Source: Periplaneta americana
Taxonomy: Eukaryota > Arthropoda > Insecta > Blattodea > Blattidae
Assembly (NCBI RefSeq): GCF_040183065.1
Contig: NC_091132.1
Span: forward strand, 158,384,102 to 158,448,101
Direction: 5' to 3'
Length of the DNA: 64,000 nt
Below the pieces are notes generated by a model, which had not been told where the DNA came from, did not search any database, and worked only from the letters and a program-made list of their open reading frames with translations. Position numbers and translations under genes: made by a program. This document shows positions 10,845 through 21,972 of this stretch, piece after piece (positions within the stretch are counted from its first letter, which is position 1; the number at the start of each line of letters is the position of its first letter).

Positions 10845-12520
10845 AAGATAGATAGATATTTATTAGCCTTAGGAAATACAATGATTTCATGGCATCGTCA
10901 GAGTGAATACATAATAAATATGCGGTTACATACATGTTTTTCCGACATACAAGATATCTACAATAATATACAAATAATATACAATCAATACATTCAGTAA
11001 TGAAGTCAATTCTCCACAGTTTTCTTCAGACCATTACTTGTACAAGGTTCTTGGTTTCCTTATCCTCTTGGGCAGTCTCACCCCAGACATGAATCAGATA
11101 GAAAAGAAGAGCAGTAAACACAAAAGGAGATACTAACTACTGTAAGCTAAATTTGGAGTGCTAAACTAAGATACTCATTGACAGTAAAAGGCATGTGGAA
11201 AAGTAAAATATGTTTCACTGACTTTTTAAATCTAGCATAGCTAAGGGCTTTAGTTTCAACAGGGAGTTTGTTGTAAAGTCTTATCCCTGTATGTGATAAG
11301 CTATTGAGACTTTTGGATAACCTATGATGATTAAAATGTAAATTATTGCATGTTCTTGTGCTGTAGTTGTGATAATCAGAGTTTATTTTAAAACTATCAT
11401 AATTTTGGTGGATGAAACAGACTGTTTCAAGAATGTAAATACAAGGTAGGGGCAAAATATCAAACTCTTTGAATATTTTTTTACTATCCGAGCGAATAGG
11501 TACTTTCTTTATAATTTTCAATATTCTCTTTTGCAGTCTAAACACTTGTGCAAGTTTTGATGATGACCCCCAGATAATTATCCCATATGATAATACAGAG
11601 TGAACATAGCCAAAGTAAACTGCTCTAAGTAGTTCCTTGGGAGTTATATTGGTTAGGACACGGAAAGCATAACACAAACGACTTAGTTTATCAGTTAAGA
11701 ATTGAATATGACTTTCCCACGTGAGGTTGGAATCAATCCATATCCCTAAAAATTTTGTACAATCGACGTCCTTTATTCCAGTATTATTAAGTAGTATTTC
11801 AATGGAGTCATGTAGTTGTTTCTGACTGAAATACATACAAACGGTTTTACTGACATTCAGTTTTAGTCTATTGCTAGCTAACCACTGTTCTAGTTGTCTT
11901 GAGGTTTCATTTATTTTCTCCTGTAAATTATTTTTATCAAGAGCATTGAAAACAATATTGGTGTCATCTGCAAAGAGAACGGTTTTAGCTTGTGTTATCC
12001 TTGAGGGAAGGTCGTTTATATACAGGAGAAATAGAATTGGGCCAAGTATGGAACCCTGGGGCACCCCGCTTTTCATGATAGTGGGATATGATTTCATTGA
12101 GCCTATTTCAACAAATTGTTGCCTTGCACTTAGGTAAGAAACAAACCAACTTTTAGCTAACCCCCTTATGCCAAACCATTGTAGTTTCTGGATCAGTATC
12201 ATGTGGTCAACTGTGTCAAATGCTTTGCTCAGGTCCAGGAATAGCCCAACTGTTTGATTCTTGTTGTCTTTTGAATTTAGAATAAATTCCGTGAAAGTGA
12301 ATATGGCGTTATTAATTCCTTTGCCTTTTTGAAATCCAAATTGAGCATTAGATAGTGCACCATTGCAATCTAAAAACCGAACTAATCTATTATACATAAC
12401 TTTTTCAAGGATTTTGGAGAATGTAGATAATAGAGATATCGGCCTATAGTTGTTAATATTTTGTTTATCTCCCTTCTTAAATATAGGACATAGTGACATC
12501 CATCATTCTTGCAGTGGACT
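10845..12520 (-). pseudogene. 5'-truncated non-LTR retrotransposon, reverse transcriptase ORF of 450 codons
   Basis: The minus-strand frame 12499..11147 carries an almost complete reverse transcriptase: PIFKKGDKQNINNYRPISLL near the N-terminus, LDLSKAFDTVDH (box A), SGVPQGSILGPILFLLYIND, the catalytic LFADDTNIVF, then TKFLGIWIDSNLTWESH and a C-terminal connector with STRTCNNLHFNHHRLS. It fits Jockey/CR1-type LINEs. The endonuclease ORF is missing and an in-frame TGA precedes the first methionine. The 3' non-coding part ends at 10845 in a short TATC-repeat tail. A 27-bp inverted repeat (10637..10663, 12494..12520) brackets it. Confidence 0.88.
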
Positions 12521-12534
12521 CTTCATTTGTTTAT

Positions 12535-12895
12535 AAATAAACATAATTAGTTTATTAAATAACACGAGACAATTATTATATAAGATGTAACTACTAGATC
12601 TACTACAAACTTTAAGTTTATATTGAAGAAATAATTCATTTACTAACTCTCGCATATTTTCAAGTAATAAAGAAAGTTGTAAGTTGGTAAGTGAAAGGGG
12701 AACGTATGAATTGATTATGTTACGGCTGTGAAGAATTTTATTAGCGAATTAAAAATAATTTATATCAAATATATATGTAGACAATAAATGCACGATAATT
12801 GTGATTATATTTCCTCTTGTAGTGCTAGTATAATTTTATGTCACAGTAAATGTTCTACGTTTATCATAAACTTTTCTTTGTGACTTCATGTTAGG
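12535..12895 (+). repeat. Unknown repeat, copy 1 of a direct duplication
   Basis: Matches 14085..15066 over its length, allowing a 0.6-kb insertion in the second copy. Shared landmarks include GAGACAATTATTA, TTATATTGAAGAA/CATATATTGAAGAA, TTGTAGTGCT and AAACTTTTCTTTGTGACTTC. Non-coding; family unknown. Confidence 0.75.
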
Positions 12896-13080
12896 GACAA
12901 CCTTGATGGATTTGCCAACATCACATTCGAAATAAATTTTAAGAATAATCCGGATGTGGAAACCGTTACAAATCTGATTGAACTACCTTTATGAGTAGTA
13001 ACAAGCTGTGCTCCATTGGTTTCTATAGAAATGCGGAGTTTCTCCACACACAAGGATGTCCTGAGCTCAAAGCATGTGTG

Positions 13081-13309
13081 TTAAATGTTATGTTTTATTT
13101 AACGACACTCGCAACTGCAGAGGTTATATCAGCGTCGCCGGATGTGCCGGAATTTTGTCCCGCAGGAGTTCTTTTACATGCCAGTAAATCTACTGACATA
13201 AGCCTGTCGCATTTAAGCACACTTAAATGCCATCGACTTGGCCCGGGATCGAACCCGCAACCTTGGGCATAGAAGGCCAGCGCTATACCAACTCGCCAAC
13301 CAGGTCGAC
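13081..13309 (-). mobile_element. tRNA-derived SINE, second family, with target duplication
   Basis: On the minus strand the tRNA-like head (GTCGACCTGGTTGGCGAGTT, then GGTTCGATCCC) is followed by a body containing CTTAAATGCGACAGGCTTAT and a tail ending GTCGTTAAATAAAACATAAC. AGCATGTGTG flanks both sides (13071..13080, 13310..13319). This family differs in head and body from the one at 31780. Confidence 0.85.
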
Positions 13310-13319
13310 AGCATGTGTG

Positions 13320-13798
13320 TAATCCAATATAACAAGTTGTTTAAAACTCAGTAAATGGGATAAAGAATGTTCATGATCAATCATGTAACTGGTTTAACTT
13401 AAACTATAATAAAGTCATTTCACCAACAACTTTTCTGCACCTCTTTGTACGTATTTTAGAATCTTTTTTCCGCATTTCCCACCATGATTTGCATCTTAAA
13501 ATTCCTTCACTAATAATCAGTAATGTTTCAAACATGCCAGCATTTTGTCCCCGCATTTAAATTTGAAAGTGTGACAACAGATTGAAAAGACTGGGTAAAT
13601 TTTTGTTCATACTTAGGTTGATATGTGAAGAGAAAGTGAAGTTATAAACTTTGCATTGCTGTAGGTAATAAAGAAAATATTACATAATTGTGAAGACGTC
13701 TCGTCGCGTTGAAAATTTGAAAATCGTTCATAAACCAGCTAGTATTAAAAATGAAATATTTGACCATGTACAATCTTAAATATTTTCAGGGACCGGAC

Positions 13799-13860
<62 letters not shown>

Positions 13861-14084
13861 CCATCAGATTTTTTAGGAAAAATGAAAAACTAGTGCATTT
13901 AGACTCCCAACCATAATTTTTATTAATAATTTTAAGGCAGATAAATTGCAGCTGTACTACAAACGAGCAGTTTATCACATTTCCTGCAAAATTCTACACT
14001 GAAACGTGTCTAAAACCCATATTTCATAATTTGGAGGAAACTAATTCTGAAACTAAATAACAGAATAGCACATAAGGAACATAA
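13320..14084. other. Unannotated stretch with an (AAT)n microsatellite
   Basis: 13801..13855 is an AAT microsatellite. Nothing else is recognised apart from the possible element end at 13715..13737, which is inverse to 10385. Confidence 0.5.
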
Positions 14085-15066
14085 TTAATGTGTTCATTAA
14101 ACAATATGAGACAATTATTACAAAAAATGAATATAGAATGTAACTAATACATCTACTCATACTACAGACACACTTTAGGCATATATTGAAGAATTAATGT
14201 TTTTACAAGTCCTGCATATTTGACTTATTAATTAGATATCTCGCACCATGTTTATTAAACCACTCTTCTCATTTTTACATTTGTCTAGGATTTCCATAAT
14301 GCTTCGAAATTTTTAGGTGAGAAGAGGTTGAAAGGATTCTCCAGAGAGAAGACAGTATGGAATAAAGGCAATGTACTACCACAGTCTATTATATACAGTC
14401 ACGAAGCTCAATATGTAGTCAATATGCATCCATAGATAGTTGGTGACCACTACTGCCTCATCACAGACAATGCGAAACAGTACCGGCACAGTCTATTGTT
14501 CCTAGTACCCTGAACAACTCAAGCTTTGTGACTGTATATACTAGACTGTGGTATTACAGTGAAACGCTACAGCAGGCACTAGATGATATAAACACTGGAA
14601 AACTTGGTCAACGAGAAGTTGCAAGTTTGTATTCCATTAGCAGACAAACATTAGTGAATAAATTGAAAAGTAAACATAAAAATAATTTTGGGAGGCCAAA
14701 TATGTTTTCACCAAGAATGTCGGTGCTCTGTGCTATGATGACTTTGTAATAGTCTCATATTAAGGATAACTGTTCTCTGGTAGGATACAGTCGAAGGTGA
14801 AGAAGGGAATGCATTGGATGTGGCATGACCAGTTTGAAGTATTAAAGAAGTTAATAAGTTGGTAAATAAAAGAGGCACGTATGAACTGACTATGTTAAGA
14901 TATAGCGAATTTGATTAGGGAAATAAAAATAACTTATATGAAACAGATATGTAGATAAGAAGCACATAAAAATTGTGTTTATATTTTATTTTGTAGTGCT
15001 GGTATGTATTTTAATGTCATAGAAAATGTTCTACGTTTTCAATAAACTTTTCTTTGTGACTTCATA
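14085..15066 (+). repeat. Unknown repeat, copy 2, interrupted by a pogo-like insertion
   Basis: Homologous to 12535..12895. The left part runs to about 14224 and resumes at about 14839, ending with AAACTTTTCTTTGTGACTTC as in copy 1. Confidence 0.75.
14225..14838 (+). mobile_element. pogo/Tigger-like insertion with an HTH fragment
   Basis: The frame 14528..14749 contains ETLQQALDDINTGKLGQREV and then ASLYSISRQTLVNKLKSKHK, a helix-turn-helix of the pipsqueak/CENP-B type found at the N-terminus of pogo-class transposases. No DDE domain follows. The stretch also holds an inverted repeat (14375..14410 against 14513..14553, around CACAGTCTATTATATACAGT). It interrupts repeat copy 2, so it is younger than that duplication. 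Confidence 0.6.
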
Positions 15067-15329
15067 TGTACATATTTTCTTACTGAATGGTAAAAATCTT
15101 CCTTGAATATGTAGGGGAATATAGAGAATTGAATTTAACAGGAAAACACGTATGTGGTACAAAGTTTCACCAAATAGCCGTGTAACTTTGTATCACATTT
15201 AAATATGAAATTTCACCTATTTAAAATATAATTTTTGTATTTCTTATGTCTCAACACACAAGATAAGTACTTTTCTTAACTAATTTAGTTTTAAACACAA
15301 ATTTTAAGAGACACTATTTTAGGTAAGTA
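15067..15329. other. Unannotated AT-rich stretch
   Basis: Nothing recognised. TACAAAGTTTCACC/ACTTTGTATCA-type short repeats recur here and near 15800. Confidence 0.4.
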
Positions 15330-15773
15330 CAGTAGAGCATCGATTATCCGAAACAATTGGGGACAGGGGGTGTTCGGATAACAGAATTTTCGTATAACCG
15401 ATCGTTTACTAAAACAAATTGTACCGGTGTCATAGGAGCAGTACGAAACAAAGAAACACTGATATTAAACACAAAACTGTACATACAGTACATATTTTGC
15501 ATCACACGTCTTACAAATAACTCAGAGAACTGACTAGCCTAGTTTGACAAGTTCAAAATGGTCATTAAAGTAGGCCTACAGTTTAGGAAAAGAAGTCCAA
15601 TTTTTATTTTTCTTTTCTTCATAGCTGAGAGACTTTTTTTGCCGCTAAATCTCGCAAACAGGGCTAGTGAAACTCCTATACGGTGTGTGAGCAAATTTGA
15701 ATTTGCACACTGGAAAGCTTTCAGTTAACTGATGTTTCGGTTGATCGGTAATCGGATAATCAATGCTCTACTG
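15330..15773. mobile_element. pogo/Tigger-type MITE with TA target duplication
   Basis: CAGTAGAGCATCGATTATCC at the left end and GGATAATCAATGCTCTACTG at the right end are inverted repeats, each flanked by TA. The 444-bp inside is non-coding. Confidence 0.88.
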
Positions 15774-16078
15774 TATAAACACATGCTAGATATGATGTGA
15801 TACAAAGTTACCCTAAATTACTGTAGTACTAGCAACTCAGGCTAAGACAAATGTATTATAAGGTAATTTCACGCACTAGTTTCCATGATTGCCACATCCC
15901 AAAATGAAGAACATACAATGTCTGGTTATAGCTCTACTTCGACTAATTTATACACGCATTTATTTCTGTAAATTTGGTCTTATTTCAAATCGGACAATTA
16001 TATACCAACATCCTGCTGGGAAACTTCAATATTTCGCAGAATATTCGTGTCAAGCCTGCACAGAGCTTCCTGAAGAGG
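15774..16078. other. Unannotated stretch between two elements
   Basis: The 71-codon frame 15889..16104 overlaps the next element and has no domain. Confidence 0.4.
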
Positions 16079-16718
16079 TAGGATGTCCAGATTCACATCG
16101 ATAGAAAAGAGGACAGAAAGCTTCAAAAAGGACATTGTTCGAAAAAAAGAGGACAGAAAATATGTACTTAGATTTAGGCTTAGGCCTATACTGGGCTACA
16201 AATTATGTCAATATCTATTTTCTCACAAAATATTTACGGTACAGATTTAGGCTTAGATCATACTTAAAAGCATGTTAATATTACAAAAATAATTATGATA
16301 TAACTTAATATAACGCTTTTACGGTTAGCTACATATGAAAGTCAACGAAACTATAATTATTAAACAGGACAGGAAATATCTACTCTATTTAGATTTAGAC
16401 TTAAGCCTATATTATACTTAAATTATGTCACTATCTATTTTATTACAGTATACTTATGATAAAACTTAGTAATATAAAATGATTTTACAGTTAACTACAT
16501 ATGAAAGCCAAAGAAACTGTATTATTAAAGACTGCACAAAATATTAATTTAATATTATTTTGTAAACAAAGAGAGGTATGATCGTTGGCGAAGGGTGTGT
16601 TCTGTCAATGATGCCGCCACTTACAGGAAAATTACTTGAAAAGGGTGTCAAATCAGATAATTTAAAAATATCAGACATACAAGTTACGAAAAGGAAGACA
16701 TTTCTTGATTTTTAAAAA
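16079..16718. mobile_element. hAT-like element, copy B, right end missing
   Basis: Begins TAGGATGTCCAGATTCACAT and parallels copy A through AAGGAAGACATTTCTTGATT, then stops before the right TIR. The body is rich in AAATTATGTCAATATCTATT-type segments. The missing end leaves no target duplication to check. Confidence 0.75.
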
Positions 16719-18445
16719 AATCCGTGGGATTGTGGCGCTGGAAATCAATTTAGAACACTTTTATCTCAGCCACGACACATTTCAATTTCTATTGTACAAT
16801 ATAAATGCAATTATCACTATAATGACACAATAATTCTTGCAGATACCACAGAAACAACTTCGGAAACGTAATTAACAGAGTCGCAGATTCACTTCACTTC
16901 CACTAGATGGACTCAGAATTCCAGCAGACGATATAGTACAGGAATAGCAGGGATGCCAATATCGGCAAACGAAATGAAACTGTGAGGAATGTTGCAACAG
17001 GTGAGCTAAACGTTAGGAATGTTACAATAGGTGTGTAGCACGTGAGGTTAGGTTAGGTGTGTAAGATAATATGAATGGTTACCACAGTTGGTGACACTGC
17101 AATTATTCTCCCACTCCACCTCAAGTAACGTCAGAAGGAAGGAATATGGCCGCCTTTCTTCCTTCAAGTACGACGATTTTCCTATACAAGGAACCTATTT
17201 AGGGCGGGTTGGGTGGGACCACAGCTCTCTCAGTGATCACATCGAGTTTCTGCTACTCCACACTACAAAACTAAGGTATTTTCAGTCTTTGTTTTAAATT
17301 TCCTATACTGGCAGTATATTAGTAAAACTTCACCAAAAACATAATAATATTTCAGTGATTGTAATGTTTTCCTATGTTATCTTGTGCTCATTCAATTATA
17401 TTATCCCCAAGAACACATATCTAATGGTAACATCATTATCCTGAAAGATCTCCATCCCTCTTCCTGTAGATAATGTAGACCGACACTCGCTGAACAAGAT
17501 GTCACTCGCTGCAATTCGGGCTTTTGACATTGTTTCTTTTCATGCATTCTCCATGTGTTAGAGAATGGACTTGAAGAAGAGACAAATGCGAAGTGCGGGA
17601 GAAAAACAAAAAGTAGACACTAGAAAAACTAGCGTAATAAATGAGATTAAATGTTAAATGATCTTGCTTGTTGTCAAACCGAAAATAGGGGTAGCAGCAC
17701 CAGGGGACACAGTAAGAGTATTTTTCAATAACCACTATCTGTTTGCTTCACAGGTTTTTTGGCGTCGTAAAAATAATCCACACTGAGTAATAATAACACT
17801 AAAAGATATGCCATCATATTACGATATATTGTGACATTGCTGTTTCTTTCATAAAAAAGCGTTTAAACATAGACTTAAATTGAACTCGTGTGTCAGTATT
17901 ACTGTAGTTAGAAGCTTCTTGCAAGCAATACTATTCAATTACAGAGGAGATTTCATTGTCTTTAAATAAACGAAATTTGGCACCAAAGAAATTCGCAACA
18001 ATGTGTATGGGCCATAAAAAAATTACGCGTGCCGCCAATTATCATATGCAAATCTTGTATATGTAGCAAGTTGTCAAAATATGTGACATAATAACAATGT
18101 AATATAAGCTACAGCATAACGCAGACGTTTGTCAAACTGGAAGACAAAGCAAGTGAAACATTGTGAGGTATCTGTGACTAACATAGAAATGAGAGCACAA
18201 GGATTGCCCTTAACCGTCATGCTAGTTGCAGTGTTCAAAATTTTGGAGAGATTACTTTGTTTCTGAAAATTTTCCCGACTTGGGCGCAGACCCATGTGCA
18301 AATATCGAATTGACTGTGTGTATGTGGGATTACGTTAATACATTTCCCGCTTTTGAAAATCATTTTCCTCTCAAATTTCATTTCAACGATCATTCGTTTG
18401 TGAGTATACGTGCATCTCCCTTCAACTGCCCACACACATCGCAAT
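16719..18445. other. Non-coding stretch, presumably the zinc-finger gene's 3' region
   Basis: Lies directly downstream of the zinc-finger stop codon on the minus strand. Frames at 17088..17297 and 17502..17735 have no recognisable domain. A short TTAGG-like run (GAGGTTAGGTTAGGTGTG) is at 17043. I could not identify a convincing poly(A) signal. Confidence 0.4.
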
Positions 18446-21086
18446 TCAATGCTTTCCGTCTGTGTGTATGCGTATATGCCTGTGTAAATATCTCGAAACC
18501 GAGAAACACTTTCCACACACCTCACATTTAAATGGCTGTTCTCCTGTGTGTAAGAATGCATGTGCTTTTAAACTTCCTGATGCCGTGAAACACTTTCCAC
18601 AAACATCGCACATGAATGGCCGATCGCCTGTGTGTACGCGTCCATGTTCTTTCAAGCTTCCTGATCCCGTGAAACATTTGCCACAAACATCGCATATGTA
18701 TGGCTTCTTCCCTGAGTGTATGCGTGAATGATCGTTTAAATCTCTCGATTCCGAAAAATACTTTCCACACACATCGCATTTAAATGACTGATCTCCTGTG
18801 TGTAAGAGTGCATGTGCTTTTAAATTTCCTGATGCCGTGAAACACTTTCCACAAACTTCGCACTTGAATGGTCTATCTCCTGTGTGTAAACGTGCATGTG
18901 CTTTTAAATTTCCTGATGCCGTGAAACACTTTCCACAAACATCGCATTTGAATGGCCGATCGCCTGTATGTAAGCTTGCATGTGCTTTTAAACTTCCTGA
19001 TGTCAAGAAAGAAATTCCACAAACATCGCATATGTATGGCCTTTCCCCTGTGTGTACGCGTACATGTTTCTTTAGATCTCCTGATACCGAGAAAGACTTT
19101 GCACAAATATCGCATTTGAATGGCCGATCTCCAGTATGTATGCGTGCATGAGCTTTTAAATTTGATTGTGACGCGAAACACTTTTCACAAAAATCGCATT
19201 TGAACGGCCGATCTCCCGTGTGTGTCCGTATATGAGTATTTAAATTTGTTGATGACGTGAAAGACTTTTCACACACATCGCATTTGAATGGCATAACGCC
19301 GGTGTGTAAGTATGAGTGTACTTTTAAACTTTTTGATGTCGAGAAACACTTTCCACAATCATCACATTTGAATGGCCGATCTCCCGTGTGTACGCGTTCA
19401 TGAGCTTTTAAATTTGATGACGACGCGAAAGACTTTCCACAAACGTCGCATTTGAATGGTCTATCTCCTGTGTGTAAACGTGCATGTGCTTTTAAATTTC
19501 CTGATGCCGCGAAAGCCATTCCACACACATCGCATTTGAATGGCCGATTGGCGGAGTGTACGCTCGCATGTACTTTCAAAGTTGCTAATCTCAAGAAACA
19601 TTTTCCACAAACATCACATATATATGGCCTTTCCCCTTTGTGTATGCGTGCATGATTCCTTAAATGTCCCGATTCGGAGAAACACTTTCCACAATCATCG
19701 CATTTAAATGGCCGATCTCCCGTGTGTCTGCGTGCGTGAGCTTTTAAATTTGATGATGTCGCGAAACACTTTCCACAAACATCGCATTTGAATGGCCGAT
19801 CTCCGGTATGTAAGCGTGCATGAGCTTTTAAATTTCCTGATGCCGCGAAACTCATTCCACACACATCGCATTTGAATGGCCGTTCTCCTGTGTGTAAGCG
19901 CGCATGTGCTCTTGAACTTCCTAATGTCACGAAACTTTTTCCACAAACATCGCATATGTATGGCCTTTCTCCTGTGTGTATGCGTGCATGATTCTTTAAC
20001 TGCCCCGATTCCGAGAAACACTTTCCACAAACTTCGCACTTGAATGGCCGATCTCCTGTGTGTATGCGTACGTGTGCTTTTAAATTTGATGATGACGTGA
20101 AACACTTTCCACAAACATCGCATCTGAATGGCCGTTCTCCTGTGTGTATGAGTATATGAGCTTTTAAACTTGAAGTTGACGTGAAACACTTCCCACACAC
20201 ATCGCATTTGAATGCCATATGGTCTGTGTGTAAGATTGAGTGTGCTTTTAAACCTTTTGCTGTCAAGAAACACTTTCCACAATCATCGCATATGAATTGT
20301 CTCTTCCCAGTGTGTATCAATGTATGTGCTTTGTAATTCCCTGATTTGTTGAAAGACTTCCCACAGATATCACAATGAAATGGCATCTGGCCCGTGTGTA
20401 ACAGAGCATGCCTTTTTAAGTAACTCGAATGCATGAAACACTTTCCACACACCTCGCATTTGAATGACTTTTCGCCTGTATGTATGCTTGCATGTTCTTT
20501 GAATTTTTCTAATGTTCTGAAAGACTTTCCACAGACATCGCAATGAAAGGGTATCCCGACTGTGTGTATACGTGCATGTTGACGTAAATATCTCGATAGC
20601 GAGAAACATTTTCCACAGACCTCGCATTGGAATGGCCGTTCCCCTCTATGTATACGTGCATGTACGACTAAATTTTCCGATGCTGAGAAACATTTTCCAC
20701 AAACATCGCATTTGTATGGCGTTCTAAGTGTGTATTTGCTTGCATGTCCCTTGAAATACTGAGGTGTTCTGAAACACTTTCCACGGACATCACACTGGAA
20801 AGGCATCTCGTCTGTGTGTACAAGAACATGCCTCTTTAGTTGACTCAATCTGAAGAAATACTTCCCACAGATAACGCATTTGAAGAACTTTTTGGAAGTG
20901 TGAGACCGCAAATGAATTTTCAAAGACTGCGATGTTACAAATACCTTGTTACATATATCACACTTGACTGGATCGTGGTCGATGTCGTCAAGCCTGTAGC
21001 TGAGACAGTATGTCGATTCGTCTTCTTCATGAACAATGATATCGCATTCTGCTGTTGACACACTCTTCTCATCCTTATCCACAAAG
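18446..21086 (-). CDS. Zinc-finger gene, final exon encoding all finger modules
   Basis: The acceptor AATTTTCATTTCAG precedes 21086. The exon carries a 40-residue acidic lead-in, then 30 modules without interruption to TGA at 18448..18446. Fingers 9-18 resemble fingers 20-29 one for one (11-module offset). Within the first block fingers 12-15 resemble 16-19 (4-module offset). Modules reading YICDVCGK mark the register at positions 13, 17, 24 and 28. Many other frames on both strands are by-products of this 84-bp periodicity. Confidence 0.95.
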
Positions 21087-21919
21087 CTGAAATGAAAATT
21101 AATCACTGTACATCATAGTCAATGTAATGATATCAATTATTACAGTGATATATACATACATACATACAGTGAAACCTCTCCTTACGGACAGATTTTTATG
21201 TTCCAACAGAAATAATATAGAAATAATGATAAATTTAACACTCGTTTACAGACACTCTCTGACACAGACACGGACAGTTGTTTCATAGTCCTAAAGCTTG
21301 CTTTACCTCCTGACTGCGGACAGAACTAGGATTTCAAGACCTAACGTGTTACAAAAATGGAAAGTTTAGTTTTGAGAACTGTACAGAAATTCCTTAACAT
21401 GAAAGATGACAATAAGGATCTCGTAGGCTACTACTAGCCCAGCCGGCTACCCCTTGTTAGCTGTAAGCAGGTGGAAAAAACAAAGTCATAAAGTTTAACC
21501 TGTCAGATGGGTCCAAGCTTTTCGCGATCGTGAAATTGTATTTGACACATGATACGGTTAGTAGCATTATTCTACTCACTTCAATCAGTTGTTCTGTCTC
21601 GAGAGACATGGCACCTGAACGTAAAAGTTAAGTTGAAAACTGTAAATTACAGTACTGGATAACTGTAGACTTAGAATAAAATTCCATGGCACAGTACTGT
21701 ATTTTCCTATTTTGGTCATATCTACTGTAGTTCAAAGTTGCAAAGAATTTACTGTAGCACTGTATACTATTATCTTATTCAGTTTTGTGTGTAAAATTGT
21801 AGTGTACTTTGTAAATCTGTAGTGTTTTTGTAACGCAGTTTTTACTTCTGGCTGAGTGTTAGAGAAGGCCGTATGGCCTTAACTCTGCCAGGTTAAATAA
21901 ATCATTATTATTATTATCA

Positions 21920-21972
<53 letters not shown>

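Noticed and set aside
10383..13738. A 3.4-kb transposon bounded by GCTAGTTTATGAACGATTTT and its inverse
   Set aside because: Only about 22 bp match and no target duplication was found; the interval holds a LINE and a SINE that explain most of it.
17088..17297. Short ORFs without homology (also 5339..5605, 8657..8854, 9455..9823, 17502..17735, 30308..30592)
   Set aside because: Length near random expectation in AT-rich DNA; no domain, splice or codon evidence.
18462..20627. Several ORFs on both strands inside the zinc-finger exon
   Set aside because: The 84-bp periodicity keeps other frames open; their repeats follow the finger register and show no own domain.
18446..21086. CRISPR-like regular repeats
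   Set aside because: The period is 84 bp, fully coding, without unique spacers; it is a zinc-finger array in a eukaryote.
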